Source: Halobacteriales archaeon QS_6_64_34
GTDB lineage: Archaea > Halobacteriota > Halobacteria > Halobacteriales > Haloarculaceae
Assembly (NCBI GenBank): GCA_003020925.1
Contig: PXRT01000013.1
Span: 190,110 to 254,109, forward strand
Length of the DNA: 64,000 nt
Reading direction: 5' to 3'
The notes beneath the pieces were generated by a model, which made no database searches, was not told where the DNA came from, and saw nothing but the letters and a program-made list of their open reading frames with translations. Position numbers and translations under genes: made by a program. Below are positions 34,748 to 42,241 of the stretch, one piece after another. The stretch's first letter is position 1; every line of letters starts with the position of its first letter.

Positions 34748-35473
34748 ATCACGATAGATAATCTCGAATCCGAACTCTCCGATGCAGTGCAGTGGTACTG
34801 GGAGACCCGGTCCGGGCAAGGTGCAACACAGCGCGAGTCAGAAGACTCGACGCGCGGCCGGCGTGCCGAGGTACTCGGCGGGCAGCAAATGGACGGGTTC
34901 GCCGGGCTTATCGAGGACATCGTCGTTGACGCCGGTGTCCCAAGAGACTCGGTGAAACACGATTACCACGCCACACTCCCCGGGTTCTATCGCCATGAGA
35001 AAGAGTGGGATACGGCAGTCGTACACGACGGCGAACTGTTAGCCGTCGTCGAGTATAAGAGTCAAGCATCGAGTTTTGGGAACAACCTGAACAACCGGGC
35101 GGAGGAAGCCATCGGGAACAACACTGACATTATTGAGGCGTACGAGGAAGGCGTGTTCGCCCCGTCTCCGCAACCATTCATCGGGTACCTGATGCTCATG
35201 GCGGATAACGACGAGTCCCGGAACGTGCCGCAGTTGCGAGAGGTGAATTTCGACGTCGATGAGCAGTTCCGTGATGCGACGTACGTAGACCGGATGGAGC
35301 TGCTTTGCCTTCGAATGGTTCGAAAAAGGCTCGTAAACCAGTCCGCGTTCATCCTGTCTGACGGGAATGTCGGGTTAGACGGGGAGCATTGGGAACCGAA
35401 CGAGGAACTCAAATTCGAACGATTTGCCCGGTCACTGGCGTCACACGTCTCCGGGCACATTGATTTCGAGTAG
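34748..35473 (+). CDS. PaeR7I/XhoI-like type II restriction endonuclease
   Basis: A protein of 241 residues if read from an ATC at 34748 (ITIDNLESELSDAVQWYWET), close to the 246 residues of PaeR7I. The family pattern runs through QMDGFAGLIEDIVVDAG and the catalytic PD-(D/E)xK core: D88 in EWDTAVV, then E102 and K104 in VEYKSQ. SFGNNLNNRAEEAIGN is the hallmark of PaeR7I relatives, which cut CTCGAG; specificity is inferred. No ATG, GTG or TTG occurs upstream in frame near the start, and the first in-frame GTG (34787) would drop conserved residues. Base composition is AT-richer than its neighbours, which suggests transfer. Confidence 0.8.
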   Translation: MTIDNLESELSDAVQWYWETRSGQGATQRESEDSTRGRRAEVLGGQQMDGFAGLIEDIVVDAGVPRDSVKHDYHATLPGFYRHEKEWDTAVVHDGELLAVVEYKSQASSFGNNLNNRAEEAIGNNTDIIEAYEEGVFAPSPQPFIGYLMLMADNDESRNVPQLREVNFDVDEQFRDATYVDRMELLCLRMVRKRLVNQSAFILSDGNVGLDGEHWEPNEELKFERFARSLASHVSGHIDFE

Positions 35474-35533
35474 GTCCACTCGGCAAGTGAGTTTACGTAA
35501 TTTAAAGTCCGAACGCGCACCACGCAACAATAG

Positions 35534-36895
35534 ATGAAGGGGCACGTGCCGACGCCGGATGCACTCGCCGAAAAAATCGTTCGGCGAGCGTTCCGTGACG
35601 ACCCGCCAAGCAGTGACGATAGGATACTGTACCCAGGGTGCGGAGACGCCCCGTTTGCCACAGCGGTCGAACGCGTCTGCGACGAGGGTGGCTGGGAATA
35701 TCCTTCCGGGGTAGGTGTCGAAACGGACATAGAGCACCTCGAAAGGGCACGAGACCGCGGGGTAACACACGTCGGATTCGAGGAACAGGATTTCTTGGCC
35801 GATACAATGCTCGACGCCGGTGTGTTCGACTACATCATCGGGAACCCGCCGTACGTCCCGATTGAAGGACTAACCGAGGACGAGAAATCCCGGTACAAAG
35901 CCGCGTTCGAGACGGCAGCCGGCCGATTTGACTTGTATATCCTGTTTTTTGAACGGTCCCTGTCGTTGCTCGCAGATGGCGGTGTCCTGTCGTTCGTCAC
36001 CCCAGAGAAATTCGAGTACGTGGACACCGCCGAGCCGTTGCGCCGGTTACTGACGAGCGATGACGTGCACGTCGAAGAAATCGAGCATATCCCGGAAGAT
36101 GCGTTCACTGGGCTCATCACGTTCCCATGCGTAACGACGGTTCGACGCACGACCGGTGGCGGAGAGACGAGAGTGACGTTACGGGACGGGTCAACCCACA
36201 CTACGACGTTGCCCGGTGGGGACAGCTGGGCAGCAAGTATCAGGGACGCGGACGTTGCGGATTTGTATACCGGTGTGACACTCAGTGACGTCACTGAACG
36301 TATCAGTCCCGGATTGGCAACTGGCGCGGACAAAGTGTTCGTACTGGACCGTGACGATGTTCCAGAGTCGGTTAGTGATGAGTGGATTCGACCGACTGTA
36401 AGCGGGGGTCAGTTACGGGAGTTCGATGGTCCGTACACCGACTCGGTGTTCATTTGTCCGTACAAGGACGACGGAACACTCGCCGACCCGGGCGAACTTG
36501 GCGGGTGCTATGACTGGTTAGAACGGCACCGTGAACGGTTAGCGGACCGGTCGTGCGTGAAGAAGGGGAAAGAGTGGTACGCGTGGCATGAGAACCCGCC
36601 GATGACTGATATCCTGCAGTCGAAAGTCGTGTGGCGAGACATCGATACGGAACCAACGTTCTGGCCGGAAAGTGACGGTGGTATCGTTCCGAAGCACTCA
36701 GTGTACTACGCTGTACCGAAGGCTGACATGTCGATTGACGGTTTGGTCGAGTACCTGAATAGCCCTGAAGTGCGCGTATGGATTGAGGCACACGCGCAGA
36801 AAGCCCATAATGGGTATTATCGTTTGCAGTCAGGCGTGCTCAGTGATTTACCGGTCCCGGTCGAGTGGGCTGATTCGTTTCAGGCCACGCTGTGA
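35534..36895 (+). CDS. N6-adenine DNA methyltransferase of the restriction-modification pair
   Basis: A protein of 453 residues. The SAM motif I is ILYPGCGDAPF (31-41), and the catalytic motif NPPY is at 104-107 (IIGNPPYVPIEG), as in N6-adenine methyltransferases. The large C-terminal region (DVTERISPGLATGADKVFVL; SVYYAVPKADM) resembles the target-recognition domain of Eco57I/TaqI-like enzymes. It would protect the site cut by the adjacent endonuclease. It has its own promoter: GTAATTTAAAG (about 35497-35507) lies roughly 30 bp upstream of the ATG. An IS605-like hairpin begins directly after its stop. Confidence 0.88.
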   Translation: MKGHVPTPDALAEKIVRRAFRDDPPSSDDRILYPGCGDAPFATAVERVCDEGGWEYPSGVGVETDIEHLERARDRGVTHVGFEEQDFLADTMLDAGVFDYIIGNPPYVPIEGLTEDEKSRYKAAFETAAGRFDLYILFFERSLSLLADGGVLSFVTPEKFEYVDTAEPLRRLLTSDDVHVEEIEHIPEDAFTGLITFPCVTTVRRTTGGGETRVTLRDGSTHTTTLPGGDSWAASIRDADVADLYTGVTLSDVTERISPGLATGADKVFVLDRDDVPESVSDEWIRPTVSGGQLREFDGPYTDSVFICPYKDDGTLADPGELGGCYDWLERHRERLADRSCVKKGKEWYAWHENPPMTDILQSKVVWRDIDTEPTFWPESDGGIVPKHSVYYAVPKADMSIDGLVEYLNSPEVRVWIEAHAQKAHNGYYRLQSGVLSDLPVPVEWADSFQATL

Positions 36896-36930
36896 CATCC
36901 TCCCCGCGCTGAAGCGCGAGGGTTTTCTGC
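36896..36930 (-). repeat. IS200/IS605-type end-like hairpin abutting the methyltransferase
   Basis: CATCCTCCCCGCGCTGAAGC followed by GCGAGGGTTTTC is the inverse orientation of the hairpin at 31371-31415, with loop and stem changes. It starts one base after the methyltransferase stop and may mark the right boundary of the transferred block. It could also serve as a terminator. Confidence 0.5.
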
Positions 36931-37004
36931 GTATCCGGTACTCCGCGCTGTTATCTCACTCCGAGTCACTTCGGTTCCAGCAAAACGTTTTGCACCACCC
37001 AGTC

Positions 37005-38807
37005 ATGCTAGCGAGCGTGTACGACCTCGAACGGTATCTCAACGTCCGGAGCGCCTACGGCGCGTCGATGGGGCCCGACGGCCGGCTGGCGTTCCTGTTG
37101 AACGCGACCGGCGTCGGGCAGGTATGGACACTCGACGAGCCCGGCGGGTGGCCCGAACAGCGCACCTTCTACGACGAGCCCGTCGGCTTCGTCGACTACT
37201 CGCCGACGCGACCCGAACTCGCCTTCGGGATGGACGAGGGCGGCAACGAACGGACCCAGCTCTACCGGCTGGACGACGACGGCACCGTCACCGAGTTGAC
37301 GGGGCTGCCCGACGCGAAACACCGCTGGGGCGGCTGGGGGCCCAACGGGGACCGCTTTGCCTTCGCCTCGAACCGCCGGAACGAGGCGGTCTTCGACGTC
37401 TACGTTCAGGCCCGCGACGGAACCGGCGACGCCGAACTCGTCTTCGAGGGCGACGGCTGGTTCACCGTCACCGGCTTCTCGCCGGACGGCGAGAAGCTGG
37501 CCATCAGCGAGGCCCACTCCAGTTTCGACCAGGACGTCTACGTCCTCGATATCGACTCGGGCGAGCGGACACATCTGACGCCACACGACGGGTCGGTTCG
37601 CTATTCCAGCGTCTCCTGGGGGCCCGACAGCGAGGCGCTGTATCTCGTCACCGACGCCGGGAGCGACACGCTGGAACTCGCGCGGCTCTCGCTGTCGGGC
37701 GAGCTGGATACCGTCCGGGCGGGCGGCGGCTGGAACATCGACGGCGTCTCGGTCGACCGGGCGAGCGGCCGGCTGGTCTACTCCCGGAACATCGAGGGGT
37801 ACAACGAACTCAACGTCGGCGAGCTAGCGGGGCCGACGACCGTCTCGGAGTTCCCGATGCCGGACCTGCCGGGCGGGCTGGCCGGGGGTGTGGCCTGGGG
37901 TCCCGAGGCCGACCGCTTCGCCGTCAGCGTCACCGGGCGCACCCGCAACACGAACGTCTTCGTCGTCGAGACCGCGACGGGTGACGCCGAGCGCTGGACC
38001 CACGCCTCGACGGCGGGCATCCCACGGGAGACGTTCGTCGAACCCGAGGTCGTCCGCTTCGAGAGTTTCGACGGCCGGGCGATTCCCGCCCTCTTTTCGC
38101 TGCCGCCGGGTGCCGACGGGGACGGTGAGACGCCCGTCATCGTCGACATCCACGGCGGGCCCGAGAGCCAGCGCCGGCCCTCCTTCGCCGGGCTCACGCA
38201 GTACTTCCTCTCGCGGGGCTACGCCGTCCTCGAGCCGAACGTTCGGGGCTCGACGGGCTACGGGAAGGCCTACACGCATCTCGACGACGTCGAAAAACGG
38301 ATGGACTCGGTCACAGACCTCCGCGCCGGCGTCGAGTGGCTCCACGACCAGCCGGCCGTCGACCCCGAGCGCATCGTCGCGATGGGCGGGTCCTACGGCG
38401 GGTTCATGGTGCTTGCGGCGCTCGCGGAGTACCCCGACCTCTGGGCCGCTGGCGTCGACGTGGTCGGCATCGCGAACTTCGTTACCTTCCTCGAGAACAC
38501 CGGCGAGTGGCGCCGCGAACTCCGGGAGGCCGAGTACGGCTCGCTCGACGACGACAGGGAGTTTCTGGAGTCCATCTCCCCCATAAACAGGGCCGACCGC
38601 ATCACTGCGCCGCTGTTCGTCCTGCACGGCGCGAACGACCCACGAGTGCCCGTCGGCGAGGCCGAACAGATAGCGGCGGCGGTCGAGTCCCACGGCGTCC
38701 CCGTGGAGCTGAAAGTCTTCGACGACGAGGGCCACGGCATCAGCAAACGCGAGAACCGAATCGAGGCCTACACCCGCGTCGTCGACTTCCTCGACGAACA
38801 CGTCTAG
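37005..38807 (+). CDS. S9 family prolyl-oligopeptidase-type serine peptidase
   Basis: A protein of 600 residues. The N-terminal two-thirds is a beta-propeller with repeated WGPNGDRFAF/FSPDGEKLAI/WGPDSEALYL-type blades. The alpha/beta-hydrolase domain begins near residue 375. The catalytic triad is visible: S463 in GGSYGGFM, D545 in GANDPRVP and H577 in GHGISKR. No signal peptide, so it is cytosolic. It probably cleaves short peptides (acylaminoacyl- or dipeptidyl-type). The frame extends upstream but only from this ATG is it protein-like. Confidence 0.93.
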   Translation: MLASVYDLERYLNVRSAYGASMGPDGRLAFLLNATGVGQVWTLDEPGGWPEQRTFYDEPVGFVDYSPTRPELAFGMDEGGNERTQLYRLDDDGTVTELTGLPDAKHRWGGWGPNGDRFAFASNRRNEAVFDVYVQARDGTGDAELVFEGDGWFTVTGFSPDGEKLAISEAHSSFDQDVYVLDIDSGERTHLTPHDGSVRYSSVSWGPDSEALYLVTDAGSDTLELARLSLSGELDTVRAGGGWNIDGVSVDRASGRLVYSRNIEGYNELNVGELAGPTTVSEFPMPDLPGGLAGGVAWGPEADRFAVSVTGRTRNTNVFVVETATGDAERWTHASTAGIPRETFVEPEVVRFESFDGRAIPALFSLPPGADGDGETPVIVDIHGGPESQRRPSFAGLTQYFLSRGYAVLEPNVRGSTGYGKAYTHLDDVEKRMDSVTDLRAGVEWLHDQPAVDPERIVAMGGSYGGFMVLAALAEYPDLWAAGVDVVGIANFVTFLENTGEWRRELREAEYGSLDDDREFLESISPINRADRITAPLFVLHGANDPRVPVGEAEQIAAAVESHGVPVELKVFDDEGHGISKRENRIEAYTRVVDFLDEHV

Positions 38808-38908
38808 GGCCGCCACTCGCCCATACCGCCGCTACACCCCGCACATGGCTGTTTCAGAGCCTGAAAACGAGTGGCCGGCTTTATAGGAGTACGTGGCGAC
38901 CACCCGGC

Positions 38909-39394
38909 ATGGACGTAGCCGACCGCTCCCGCTCGCGAGTGGAGGAGCGGTTGAAGCGACTCGAGGAGCAGTTCGGCCCGCCGGAGGTCACACAGACGAC
39001 GTTCGAGGTGGCCAAGGAGCGGTACCAGCGGAGCCTCGAACGGTCCCGCGACGGCCAACTCGACGTGCGCTGTGTGGTCCGCGACGACGACGAGGCAGTG
39101 CTCCTTCGGGAGGGGAACGGGGAGTGGCTACTACCGCGCGGCCAGACGCGGCCGGACGAGCGGCTCTCGGAAGCGGTCAGACGCATCGTCAGGGAGGCGG
39201 CAGGCGTCGACTGCACCGTCACCGACGCTGTCAGAGCGAACATCCATGGCATCCGCAACGAGGACGACGAGTCCGCTGGGACGGTGTACCGACTGAGCGT
39301 CGTCTTCGCCGCCGAAGTCATCGACTCGGCCGAGGGAAGCGAGGAGTCGGTGCGCTGGGACGCGGAGGCCGACGCCGTCGGTGAACTCGTCTAG
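38909..39394 (+). CDS. Nudix-fold protein with a degenerate Nudix box
   Basis: A protein of 161 residues. A helical N-terminus (VEERLKRLEEQFGPPEV) precedes the Nudix fold. The box at GQTRPDERLSEAVRRIVREA keeps Gly, the first Glu and one downstream Glu. However, RE at the core reads RI and the second Glu of the EE pair is Ala, so metal binding and hydrolysis may be reduced or lost. WLLPRGQ before the box is typical. Substrate unknown; it may be a binding protein rather than an active pyrophosphohydrolase. Confidence 0.75.
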   Translation: MDVADRSRSRVEERLKRLEEQFGPPEVTQTTFEVAKERYQRSLERSRDGQLDVRCVVRDDDEAVLLREGNGEWLLPRGQTRPDERLSEAVRRIVREAAGVDCTVTDAVRANIHGIRNEDDESAGTVYRLSVVFAAEVIDSAEGSEESVRWDAEADAVGELV

Positions 39395-39468
39395 GCGGGG
39401 CCGCCGGAACTCGCTACTGCGCTCCGGCTCGTTTCACTCGCTTTTCGAGGTCTCTCCGGTCGACCTCG

Positions 39469-40527
39469 CTATACCACGCCGGTGACGGTCGCCGCCTCGA
39501 CGGCCGCTTCCTCGCTCATCCCGTCGCCCAGGATGGTGTAGCGGTCCCGAATCTCGTGGGCCGTCGTCAGCGCCTCGATGACGGTGTCGCGGTCGATGTC
39601 GAGTTCGGCCGCCGTCGTCGGCGCGCCGATGGCCGCGAGCGCGTCGCGTACGTCGCGCCAGCGCCCCTGCGGGCCGGTGTGGAGATACTCAGTCATGACG
39701 GCGCCGACGCCGACCTGGTGGCCGTGTAGCGCCGCGCCCGGTGCGGTGCGGTCTAACTGGTGTGAAAAGAGGTGTTCCGCGCCGCTTGCGGGCCGTGAAG
39801 AGCCCGCGATAGACATCGCCACACCGGAGGAGACGAGCGCCTTGACCACTATCCAGGACGACTCCTCCAGATTCCGCTTGATGGAGTCGGCGTTCTCGAC
39901 GAGCATCTCGGCGGTCATCTGTGAGAGCGCGCCGGCGTACTCGCTGTAGGGTGCGTTTTTCAGCCGGTAGGCCAGCTCCCAGTCCCGGACGGCGGTGTAG
40001 TTCGAGATGATGTCGGCACAGCCGGCCGTCGTCAGCCGCCAGGGAGCCTCCGCGAGGACCTCGGTGTCCGCGACCACGGCCAGTGGCGGCTCGGCGGCGA
40101 CGCTGTGGCGGGTGTCTTTCTCCGGGACCGAGCCACGGCCCGAGACGATGCCGTCGTGGCTGGCCGCCGTCGGGACCGAGACAAAGCCCTTGCCGATGTG
40201 GTCGGCGGCCATCTTCGTGATGTCGATTGCTTTCCCGCCGCCGACGCCGAGTAAGAAGCCGGCGTCGACGTCCTCGGCGTGGGCGATGACCTCCTGGACG
40301 GCGTCGAAGCTGGCCTCCTCGACGATGATGTGGTCCGGGTCGTAGCCGGCGTCGGCGAACTGCTCGATGACGCGCTTGCCGGCGACCTCGTACGGCGTCG
40401 GGCTCGAGACGACCAGCGGCCGCCCGGTGAGATGGAGTTCCTCGACGGCGTCTAGCGTCTGGGGGAGAACGCCGTGGCCCACCACGACGTTGCGCGGGAG
40501 GCGTATCCACGTCGATTTATCGAACAT
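39469..40527 (-). CDS. egsA: sn-Glycerol-1-phosphate dehydrogenase
   Basis: Makes the glycerol-1-phosphate backbone of archaeal lipids from dihydroxyacetone phosphate with NAD(P)H. A protein of 352 residues of the iron/zinc alcohol-dehydrogenase-like group. The dinucleotide motif is in GVGGGKAIDITKMAA, VPTAASHDGIVSGRGSV is characteristic of the family, and the metal ligands are the Asp of SNYTAVRDWELAYR and the His residues of HLFSHQLDR and LHGHQVGVG. The start MFDKSTWIRL is canonical. Confidence 0.95.
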   Translation of the reverse strand: MFDKSTWIRLPRNVVVGHGVLPQTLDAVEELHLTGRPLVVSSPTPYEVAGKRVIEQFADAGYDPDHIIVEEASFDAVQEVIAHAEDVDAGFLLGVGGGKAIDITKMAADHIGKGFVSVPTAASHDGIVSGRGSVPEKDTRHSVAAEPPLAVVADTEVLAEAPWRLTTAGCADIISNYTAVRDWELAYRLKNAPYSEYAGALSQMTAEMLVENADSIKRNLEESSWIVVKALVSSGVAMSIAGSSRPASGAEHLFSHQLDRTAPGAALHGHQVGVGAVMTEYLHTGPQGRWRDVRDALAAIGAPTTAAELDIDRDTVIEALTTAHEIRDRYTILGDGMSEEAAVEAATVTGVV

Positions 40528-40676
40528 GCGTGTGTCTCCTCGCCCTGACGGGAAAACGGTTTGTCCCGGACTGACCGGATATGTTCGGCTAAAAGAAAAT
40601 CTCCGGTTTTGATACTTTTATGTGGATTAATCGTGCTAGTTACCGGTGTACTGACAGCCTGGATATCCGGCAGCAC

Positions 40677-40746
40677 AGACGGTTGGGTGTCTCGATTTCC
40701 CGCCGACCCCACGATATCGTGCAGACCAGAAGGCACCCAACCGTCT
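40677..40746. promoter_or_regulatory. 13-bp perfect inverted repeat upstream of the Orc1/Cdc6-like gene
   Basis: AGACGGTTGGGTG (40677-40689) and CACCCAACCGTCT (40734-40746) are exact reverse complements separated by 44 bp. The pair lies 60-130 bp upstream of the ATPase start. It does not match the haloarchaeal origin (ORB) consensus I know. It could be a paired regulator site or an RNA hairpin. Confidence 0.5.
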
Positions 40747-40804
40747 CACTCCACCGAAGCCACGGCTGGGAAGCACACGCGGGGACCTGACAGCGACCGG
40801 TATC

Positions 40805-41971
40805 ATGGACATCGAAGCGAGGATACGACGGCGCCAGCGACGGGACGACGAGTCGCGGCTAATCGAGGAGTACGAACCGCTCTCGCCGGCGACACACGTC
40901 GAGGAACCGACCGATAGGGGCCGGCTCCTCGAACAGTTGCTGGACCACCTCGACCCGGTGTTCGGCGGGCGGTTGCCGCCACATGGCTACCTCTACGGGC
41001 CGAAAGGCGCCGGCAAATCGGCCGTAGTGACGGCGCTGTTCGCCAAGCTCGACCGCCGGACGATAGACCCGGACACCGTCATCTACACGACGACCCGCGT
41101 CGAGCCGACGCGACCGCTGCAGTTTGCTTACGTCGACACGAGACGCTACACCAGCGAGTTCGCTTTCTACCACGCGCTGGTCGATGCACTCACCGACGAG
41201 CGGGTCCCTCGCCACGGTATCAGCACCGAGACCCTCCGGACCCGACTCCACCAGCAACTCGAAGCGAGCGGCGCCGGACTCCTGCTGGCCGTCGACCACG
41301 TCGGCGAGCCGGGGAGCACGGCACCCGAGGTCCTCGTCGACCGCTTTTCGGCCCTGCCAAGCAGCGTCAGCTGGCTCGCCGTCGGCCGGACCGAGCCCGA
41401 AGCGACTGTGCTTGCCGACTACACGGCCGCGTCGATACGCACCGGTCCCTACCGTCGCCACGTCCTCGTTGAGGTCCTCCTGAGTCGGGCGGCCACCACC
41501 TTGGACCGGACCACACTGGACGACTTGAGCGCCGCTATCGCCGACTGGGCCGACGGCGACGCACACGACGCCCTGGCAGCGCTGTTCGTCGCCACTGACC
41601 GGGCCGCTCAGGCGGGTCGAACGAGCATCACCGAGGCCGACGTCGAGGCCGCTATCGAGGCGGTTCCGGACGACTGTGTCTCGCTCGGTCGCGTGTTCGC
41701 GCTGCCCGAGAACAAACAGACCGTCCTCCGGACGCTGGTCGACCTCGACCCCGCCGACCGCGAGAGCGTCAGCGTCGCGACGGCTGCCATAGCCGACCGG
41801 ACCGACCTGGCCGAGGGCACTATCAAACGCTACCTCTACGAACTCGCCGACATCGGTGTCGTCGACCGGGTGCAATCGGTCGAGAGATACGAGAGCGGCC
41901 GCCCGCCCAGTCGCCTGGAACCGAAGTTCCCCCCGACGGTGTTCCGGCGGCTGTACAACCTGAACGAGTAG
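40805..41971 (+). CDS. Orc1/Cdc6-like AAA+ ATPase
   Basis: A protein of 388 residues. An N-terminal basic patch (ARIRRRQRRDDES) precedes the AAA+ core with Walker A GPKGAGKSAV (65-74), a Walker-B-like LLLAVDHV, and a sensor-type VGRTEPEA. A C-terminal winged helix (TDLAEGTIKRYLYELADIGV) would contact DNA. The Walker B region has Asp-His rather than the classic Asp-Glu, so ATP hydrolysis may be weak and it may not be an active initiator. Haloarchaea carry many such paralogues. No ORB repeats were seen beside it. Confidence 0.75.
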   Translation: MDIEARIRRRQRRDDESRLIEEYEPLSPATHVEEPTDRGRLLEQLLDHLDPVFGGRLPPHGYLYGPKGAGKSAVVTALFAKLDRRTIDPDTVIYTTTRVEPTRPLQFAYVDTRRYTSEFAFYHALVDALTDERVPRHGISTETLRTRLHQQLEASGAGLLLAVDHVGEPGSTAPEVLVDRFSALPSSVSWLAVGRTEPEATVLADYTAASIRTGPYRRHVLVEVLLSRAATTLDRTTLDDLSAAIADWADGDAHDALAALFVATDRAAQAGRTSITEADVEAAIEAVPDDCVSLGRVFALPENKQTVLRTLVDLDPADRESVSVATAAIADRTDLAEGTIKRYLYELADIGVVDRVQSVERYESGRPPSRLEPKFPPTVFRRLYNLNE

Positions 41972-41981
41972 GTGCGGTGGG

Positions 41982-42236
41982 TCAGCTACCCACGAGTAAA
42001 CTCGTGGGCTTGTCGGTGGACTCCCGCACTTCGCGCTCCCACAGGAAAGCCCCATGCTCCTTCCTTTCTAAGAAGGGGCTTTCTCAGGCGGCTTTCAGCA
42101 CGGGAGTCGGAGCGGTGCGTTCCGCGTCCCCGACTTCGGGGCTGGCTGACGGACAGCCCGTCCATCCGAGGACTTCTGCCCCTGATGGACGTGTGTTACC
42201 GTTCTTCCCGAAGTCAAATCAAGCTTACGCGCTTCC
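41982..42236 (+). mobile_element. Transposase-less IS200/IS605-like (PATE-type) remnant
   Basis: Begins TCAGCTACCCACGAG and forms the perfect hairpin CCCACGAGTAAACTCGTGGG (41989-42008), a form seen at ends of haloarchaeal IS605-family elements. A second inverted pair, GAAAGCCCC (42045-42053) and GGGGCTTTC (42075-42083), follows. The rest is structured and has no credible gene. It fills the gap between the ATPase and gltB. The palindrome-associated (PATE) reading is inference. Confidence 0.45.
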
Positions 42237-42241
42237 TCCCA

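Noticed and set aside
40528..40804. Replication origin next to the Orc1/Cdc6-like gene
   Set aside because: No ORB-type repeats or long AT-rich unwinding tract were seen; only one 13-bp inverted pair. Kept as an open finding, not called an origin.
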